Assembly (NCBI RefSeq): GCF_001942405.1
Contig: NZ_MKKA01000004.1
Coordinates: forward strand, 1-64,000
Origin: Ornithinimicrobium sp. CNJ-824
GTDB lineage: Bacteria; Actinomycetota; Actinomycetes; Actinomycetales; Dermatophilaceae
DNA length: 64,000 nucleotides
Direction of reading: 5' to 3'
The notes under the pieces were generated by a model. That model was not told the DNA's origin, made no database searches, and worked only from the letters and a program-made list of their open reading frames with translations. Below, piece after piece: positions 59,963-64,000 of this stretch. Position 1 is the stretch's first letter, and each line of letters begins with the position of its first letter. Both the position numbers and the translations under genes were made by a program.

Positions 59963-61390
59963 ATGGTCGACCACGACGACGAGGCCCTGGCCCGTCTGCG
60001 GGCCAGCGACCCGGCCACCGGGTCCCATCCCGACCTGCGGACGCTGCGGGCGCGCATCGCCGGCAAGGCGCCGGACAGCCTGGGCGCGGACCGGGCCACC
60101 GCCGTGCCCGACGAGGTGTGGCGGGGGAGCCGGGCGGCGACCCTCCCCTGGGTGGCGGCGACGGTCGCGCTGGCCCTGGGCATGGGCTCGGGGGGCTACG
60201 TCCTGGGCGCCCGGAGCGGCGAGGACCCCGGGGTCGTCGCGGCGCGCGAGGCGGACGTCGGCCCCGCCGTCGACGACGCCCTGCCGGGCCTGTCCCCGGG
60301 CGCGCAGCCGGTCCAGGACATGGAGGGCTCGGTGCCGGCGTCGCAGGACGGTGTGCCGACGAGCGGGGGGACCGTGGAGGGGGCGAACTACGACCCGGGA
60401 CCGGTCCGGCTCGTCGCGGGCGAGGGCCTGCCGGAGGAGCGCACGACCGGAGAGGTGCGCACGCTGGTGTCGGCCCTCGACGCGGAGGAGTTCCTGGCCG
60501 ACTGGGCCCGGTCCCTGGGGCTGGACGGGGCCGGCGTCGTGGAGGCCGACGACCTCTGGGGGGCCGGGCAGGGTCTCTACGACCCGGCGACGGGACGCAT
60601 GCTCAGCGTCCATGCGGCCGACGGCGGGGCGCTGAACTACTCCTACGAGGACAGCTACCGTTCACCCTGGTGCCGGGAGATGGTCCCCAGCGACGAGGAG
60701 GGCCGCGCGCAGATGGCCCAGGAGTGGACGGACGCCATGGGACCGGACGTGCCGATGCCCGACCCGGCCAACTGCCGCGAGGTGGCCGGCGAGACACCGA
60801 CCCCGGAGCAGGCGGTCGCGGCCGCGCGCGACTTCCTCACCGGCACGGGGGTGGTCGGCGAGGACTGGGACCTGGTGGCCCCGGGCTGGGACGACCCCAC
60901 CTCCGGCACGGTGGCGGTCGAGGGCCGGCCCGCCGACTCCAGCTTCCAGGAGCTCACCGTCACGGTCACGGTCGGGCCCGAGGGGGTCGTCAGCGCCTGG
61001 GGAGTGACCGGGGAGCCCACCTCTCTGGGGACCTACCCGGTGATCTCGCCGGTGGAGGCCGTCGAGCGGCACGGTCGCCGGGAGTTCTCCGTCGACTACG
61101 GCGTCTCGATCCCCGAGGACCTCTCCTGGGCCGACGACGGCGCGTCGACGTCGATGCCCTACCCCGAGTACGAGATGCCCGAGCCCACCCCGCCGGAACC
61201 CGGGATGAAGATCCCCATGCTCATCAAGGACAAGACCGTCACCGACGCCGAGCTCGTCCGCGGCACCATGTGGACCCAGACCGGCGGTTCGCTCGAGGTT
61301 CCGGTGTGGAAGCTGCTCACCGGCGACGGGATGCACTACACCGTGATGGCGGTGGCCGACGAGGCGATCGACTGGCAGAGCTGGGAGTGA
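59963..61390 (+). CDS. Probable membrane anti-sigma factor with large outer domain
   Basis: 475 residues, not a recognised family. Residues 1-58 are cytoplasmic and charged (DDEALARLRASDPATGSHPD), where ECF partners bind; a single membrane segment is at about 61-83 (LPWVAATVALALGMGSGGYV); the remaining ~390 residues would be outside. These contain two similar units with PVRLVAGEGL and TVTVTVGPEGVVSAWGVTGE, rich in Asp/Pro/Glu with two or three cysteines. No zinc-binding HxxxCxxC anti-sigma motif is seen. The role is inferred from operon position and topology. The regulator may sense a cell-envelope signal. Confidence 0.65.
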   Translation: MVDHDDEALARLRASDPATGSHPDLRTLRARIAGKAPDSLGADRATAVPDEVWRGSRAATLPWVAATVALALGMGSGGYVLGARSGEDPGVVAAREADVGPAVDDALPGLSPGAQPVQDMEGSVPASQDGVPTSGGTVEGANYDPGPVRLVAGEGLPEERTTGEVRTLVSALDAEEFLADWARSLGLDGAGVVEADDLWGAGQGLYDPATGRMLSVHAADGGALNYSYEDSYRSPWCREMVPSDEEGRAQMAQEWTDAMGPDVPMPDPANCREVAGETPTPEQAVAAARDFLTGTGVVGEDWDLVAPGWDDPTSGTVAVEGRPADSSFQELTVTVTVGPEGVVSAWGVTGEPTSLGTYPVISPVEAVERHGRREFSVDYGVSIPEDLSWADDGASTSMPYPEYEMPEPTPPEPGMKIPMLIKDKTVTDAELVRGTMWTQTGGSLEVPVWKLLTGDGMHYTVMAVADEAIDWQSWE

Positions 61391-61424
61391 CGGGACGCCG
61401 ACCTCGGCCGGAGCGCGGTCAGGG

Positions 61425-62299
61425 TCAGCGGCGTTCGATGCCGGGCTGCCGCGCCTGCGCCATCCCCTCCAGCCGGGCGATCCGCTGGTCCATCGGCGGG
61501 TGGGTGGCGAAGATCTTGCCGACGTCCTTGGCCCGGAACGGGTTGGCGATCATCATGTGCGCCGCGTTCTGGAGCCGGGGCTCTGGCGGCAGCGGCGCCC
61601 GCGCGGTGCCGGCCTCGAGCTTGCGCAGCGCGGAGGCCAGGGCCAAGGGGTCGCCGGTGAGGGCGGCGCCGTCCTCGTCGGCGTCGTACTCCCGGGTCCG
61701 GGAGATGGCCAGCTGGATGACCGTGGCCGCGAACGGGGCGAGCAGTGCCATCGCCAGCATCGCCAGCGGGTTGCCGCCGTTGCCCCGGCCGGCCCCGCCG
61801 AAGAAGAGCATCATCTGGGCCACGGAGGTGATCACGCCGGCGATCCCGGCGGCCACCGAGCTGGTGAGGATGTCCCGGTTGTAGACGTGCATGAGCTCGT
61901 GCCCGAGGACGCCGCGCAGCTCGCGCTCGTCGAGCAGGTGCAGGATCCCCTCGGTGCAGCACACCGCGGCGTTCTCCGGGTTGCGGCCGGTCGCGAAGGC
62001 GTTGGGCGCGGCGGTCGGGCTGACGTAGAGCCGGGGCATGGGCTTGCCGGCCTGGGCGGAGAGCTCCTCGACGATCCGGTACATCTGCGGCTGCTGCTCG
62101 GGGGTGACCGGCTGCGCACGCATCGCCCGGATGGCCAGCTTGTCGGAGTTCCAGTAGCTGTAGAAGGTCGTGCCCAGGCCGATCAGGCGAACAGCCAGAT
62201 GTAGCGTCCTGCGCCCACGACCGCGCCCAGCCCGAGGAAGAGCGCCATGATGGCGCCGAAGAGCAGCGCGGTCTTGGCGCCGTTGAAGTGGTTGTGCAT
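61425..62299 (-). CDS. htpX: Membrane zinc metalloprotease HtpX (M48), one frameshift
   Basis: Start [20 protein letters not shown]; one base is missing near 62186, after which [20 protein letters not shown] resumes. The zinc site is HELMH (about residue 133) with the distal glutamate in [13 protein letters not shown]. About four hydrophobic segments. Repaired length 291 residues. It degrades misfolded membrane proteins, partly overlapping FtsH. It ends 34 nt from the convergent anti-sigma gene. Confidence 0.92.
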
Positions 62300-62363
62300 G
62301 TCGGGTCCAACGTCTGTCCCGGCCCCCCGTGTTCCGCCGGGGCGGCCCCCGTCCGGCGACGGT

Positions 62364-63922
62364 TCAGAGCACGCCGACGGGGGTGATGCTGCCCACGACG
62401 ACGACCGCGGTCAGGACGGCGACCAGGACGCCCTCACGCACCGGGACCCTCGGGCGGGCCGCGCCCTCCTGGGCGTCGTCGACCGCCGGGCGGTCCGCAC
62501 CCTCCTGGGCGTCGTCACCGTCCCCGTCGGCCCCGTCGCCGGGCGAGGTGGCCTGCACGGCCTGGGCCGGGTCGGGCGTCTGCAGCAGCACCGCGACCCA
62601 GCGGACGTAGACGGCGATGCCCAGGGCCACGTTGAGGGCGGCCACCACCGCCAGCCACCAGGTGCCGTCCGCCGCGACCGGGCGCAGGGCGACGATCTTG
62701 GCGACCAGCCCGAGCACGGCCGGCGGCAGACCGGCCAGGGTCAGCAGCGCCAGGGCCAGCGGCAGCCCCAGCAGCGGACGGGTCCGCACGAGGCCGCGGT
62801 GGGCGGTCATCGCCGTCCCCGGGCCGGTGGTCACCGGACCACCGGTCGCCGGCCGGGCCACCGCCACCACGACGACGAGTGCGAGCAGCGTGCCGACGAC
62901 GTAGACGACCAGGTAGGACCCCGCGGCGTGCACCGCCCGGGAGGACAGGGCCGCCAGCGGCAGCAGCACCCAGCCCGCCTGCGCCACCGTGGACCAGGCG
63001 AGCAGCCGCACGGTGTCGACCTGGCCCAGCGCCACGAGGTTGCCCACGGTCATCGACAGGGCGGCGAGCAGGGCCACCGCCAGCAGCGTCGTGCCGTCCA
63101 CCGTCCCCAGCGCGCGGACGAGGACGACCAGTCCGCCGAGGGCGGCGACCTTGGAGACGGTCGCGAGGTATGCCGTCACGGGCAGGGCGCCCGCGCGTAG
63201 GTGACGGGGGTCCAGGCGTGGAAGGGGACGGCGGACACCTTGAACGCCAGGCCGGCCAGCAGCAGCACCGCCGCGACCGCGAGCAGCCCGGTGTCGTCGG
63301 TGGTGGGGACGGCCAGCAGGGCCGTCCCCGTGGCGGCGACCCAGAAGGCCGCGCCGAGGGCCATGAGCCCGAACGAGACGAGCGAGGTGGTCAGCAGCGA
63401 GACGGCCCCGTCGACCGCCCCGGCACGGCCGCCGGAGGTCCACCGCGGGTCGGCCAGGACGACCAGGGCCACCGTCGGCAGCGTCGCCAGCTCGAGGGCG
63501 ACCAGCAGCGTGCCGAGGTCGCCGGCCGCGGGGACGGCGGCGGCGCCGGCGGTCGCCCCCAGGACCAGTGCTGCCACGACGGGCGTCCGGCCCACGCCGG
63601 AGGGCTGGCGCCAGTCGTCCCAGGCGAGCACGAGGACGACGAGCCCGCCCAGCAGCGCGGTCAGCTGCAGCACCGAGGTCAGCCGGTCGGCGGTGTAGAG
63701 GCACTCACCCGACGGCAGGCAGAACGCCGTGCGGGCGTCGCCGGCGACCAGTCCGAGACCGGGCCAGGTGCCCAGCGCCCCGGCGAGCAGGCCACCGCCG
63801 GCGACCAGCAGGTGCGGCTCCCGCCGGCCGGGGACGGCGGCGTCCAGGAGCAGGACGAGGACCGCGGCGACGAGGGGCGCGAGCACCGGGAGGGTGGCGA
63901 CGAGGTCGAGCTCGAGGGTCAT
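62364..63922 (-). CDS. nuoN: NADH-quinone oxidoreductase subunit N, one frameshift
   Basis: About 519 residues. N-terminal half MTLELDLVATLPVLAPLVAA to KVSAVPFHAWTPVTYA; the break lies at about 63182-63200, then LPVTAYLATVSKVAALGGLV to the end. The antiporter-like fold with FHAWTPVTYAGA-type and VSKVAAL motifs in the proton channel is clear, although NuoN is shorter in helices than expected at the start. A charged Asp/Gly/Ala loop with a repeated DDAQEGA motif lies before the last helix (about 445-480). The ATG overlaps the nuoM stop by 4 nt (ATGA). Confidence 0.88.
62464..62516. repeat. Direct repeat inside nuoN
   Basis: CCCTCCTGGGCGTCGTC occurs at 62464-62480 and 62500-62516, 36 bp (12 codons) apart. 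It encodes DDAQEG twice in the hydrophilic loop before the last helix, so it keeps the frame. Confidence 0.85.
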
Positions 63923-64000
63923 CGGGCCAGCACCGCCTCGACCGCCGGGGCGGTGACGGCCAGGAGCAGGTGGGGCAGCACGCCGAGCAGGAGGACGAGG
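63919..64000 (-). CDS. nuoM: NADH-quinone oxidoreductase subunit M, C-terminal end only
   Basis: The minus strand reads from the right edge LVLLLGVLPHLLLAVTAPAV EAVLAR then TGA, overlapping the nuoN ATG. A hydrophobic last helix of this type directly before nuoN fits NuoM. Only ~27 codons are present. Confidence 0.7.
   Translation of the reverse strand, partial: LVLLLGVLPHLLLAVTAPAVEAVLAR

Overview
The window comes from a high-GC actinobacterium. Gene order (thrT-metT-rpmG-hadAB ... trpT-secE-nusG-rplK-rplA), short adenylate kinase, S14 of the zinc type, GTG starts and promoters with 17-19 bp spacers all fit Actinomycetota; a member of the Micrococcales near Ornithinimicrobium/Serinicoccus/Janibacter is my best guess from the look of the proteins, not a proven placement. 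Almost everything is core genome: ribosome, RNA polymerase, translation factors, protein export, with accessory metabolism toward the right end. I see no prophage, insertion sequence, CRISPR array or defence island.

Layout. 1-131 is the 5' end of a 16S rRNA gene running left, with its leader and promoter. 586-19448 is one long minus-strand block: a quinone-reductase-like gene, truA, the alpha operon (rplQ, rpoA, rpsD, rpsK, rpsM, rpmJ, infA), map-adk-secY, the spc operon (rplO to rplN) and the S10 operon (rpsQ to rpsJ). 19823-24928 holds a YceI gene and the str operon (tuf, fusA, rpsG, rpsL). 25365-32889 is rpoC-rpoB; 33279-34381 is rplL-rplJ with an L10 leader. Three non-ribosomal genes (S58-type peptidase, MFS exporter, RelA/SpoT-like alarmone synthetase) separate this from rplA-rplK-nusG-secE and tRNA-Trp (38335-40940). 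41049-47542 carries an aminotransferase, argG, adenosine deaminase, murB, hadB/hadA-like dehydratase subunits, rpmG and two tRNAs. 47652-54188 is a fatty-acid module (MaoC hydratase, FabG4-like reductase, FadA2-like thiolase, TetR regulator, acyl-CoA oxidase-type enzyme) resembling Rv0241c-Rv0244c of Mycobacterium tuberculosis. Then rocD, a transporter, a DUF4389 membrane protein, YajQ, tRNA-Tyr, an ECF sigma factor with a probable anti-sigma partner, htpX, and nuoN/nuoM running off the right edge.

The most important caution is sequence quality. At least fourteen reading-frame breaks fall in ten genes, including rpoC (four), rplJ (two), fusA, rpsC, rplO and argG. Most can be repaired by one base in a G/C run, so base-calling or assembly error is far more likely than gene decay. 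Frameshifted genes are therefore annotated as whole CDSs with the break positions given. The new-looking items are modest: a putative ArgR-box pair at argG and rocD, repeated CGGTAC operators at the fatty-acid module, an over-represented GGTATGCC octamer, and an ECF/anti-sigma pair with a large novel outer domain.
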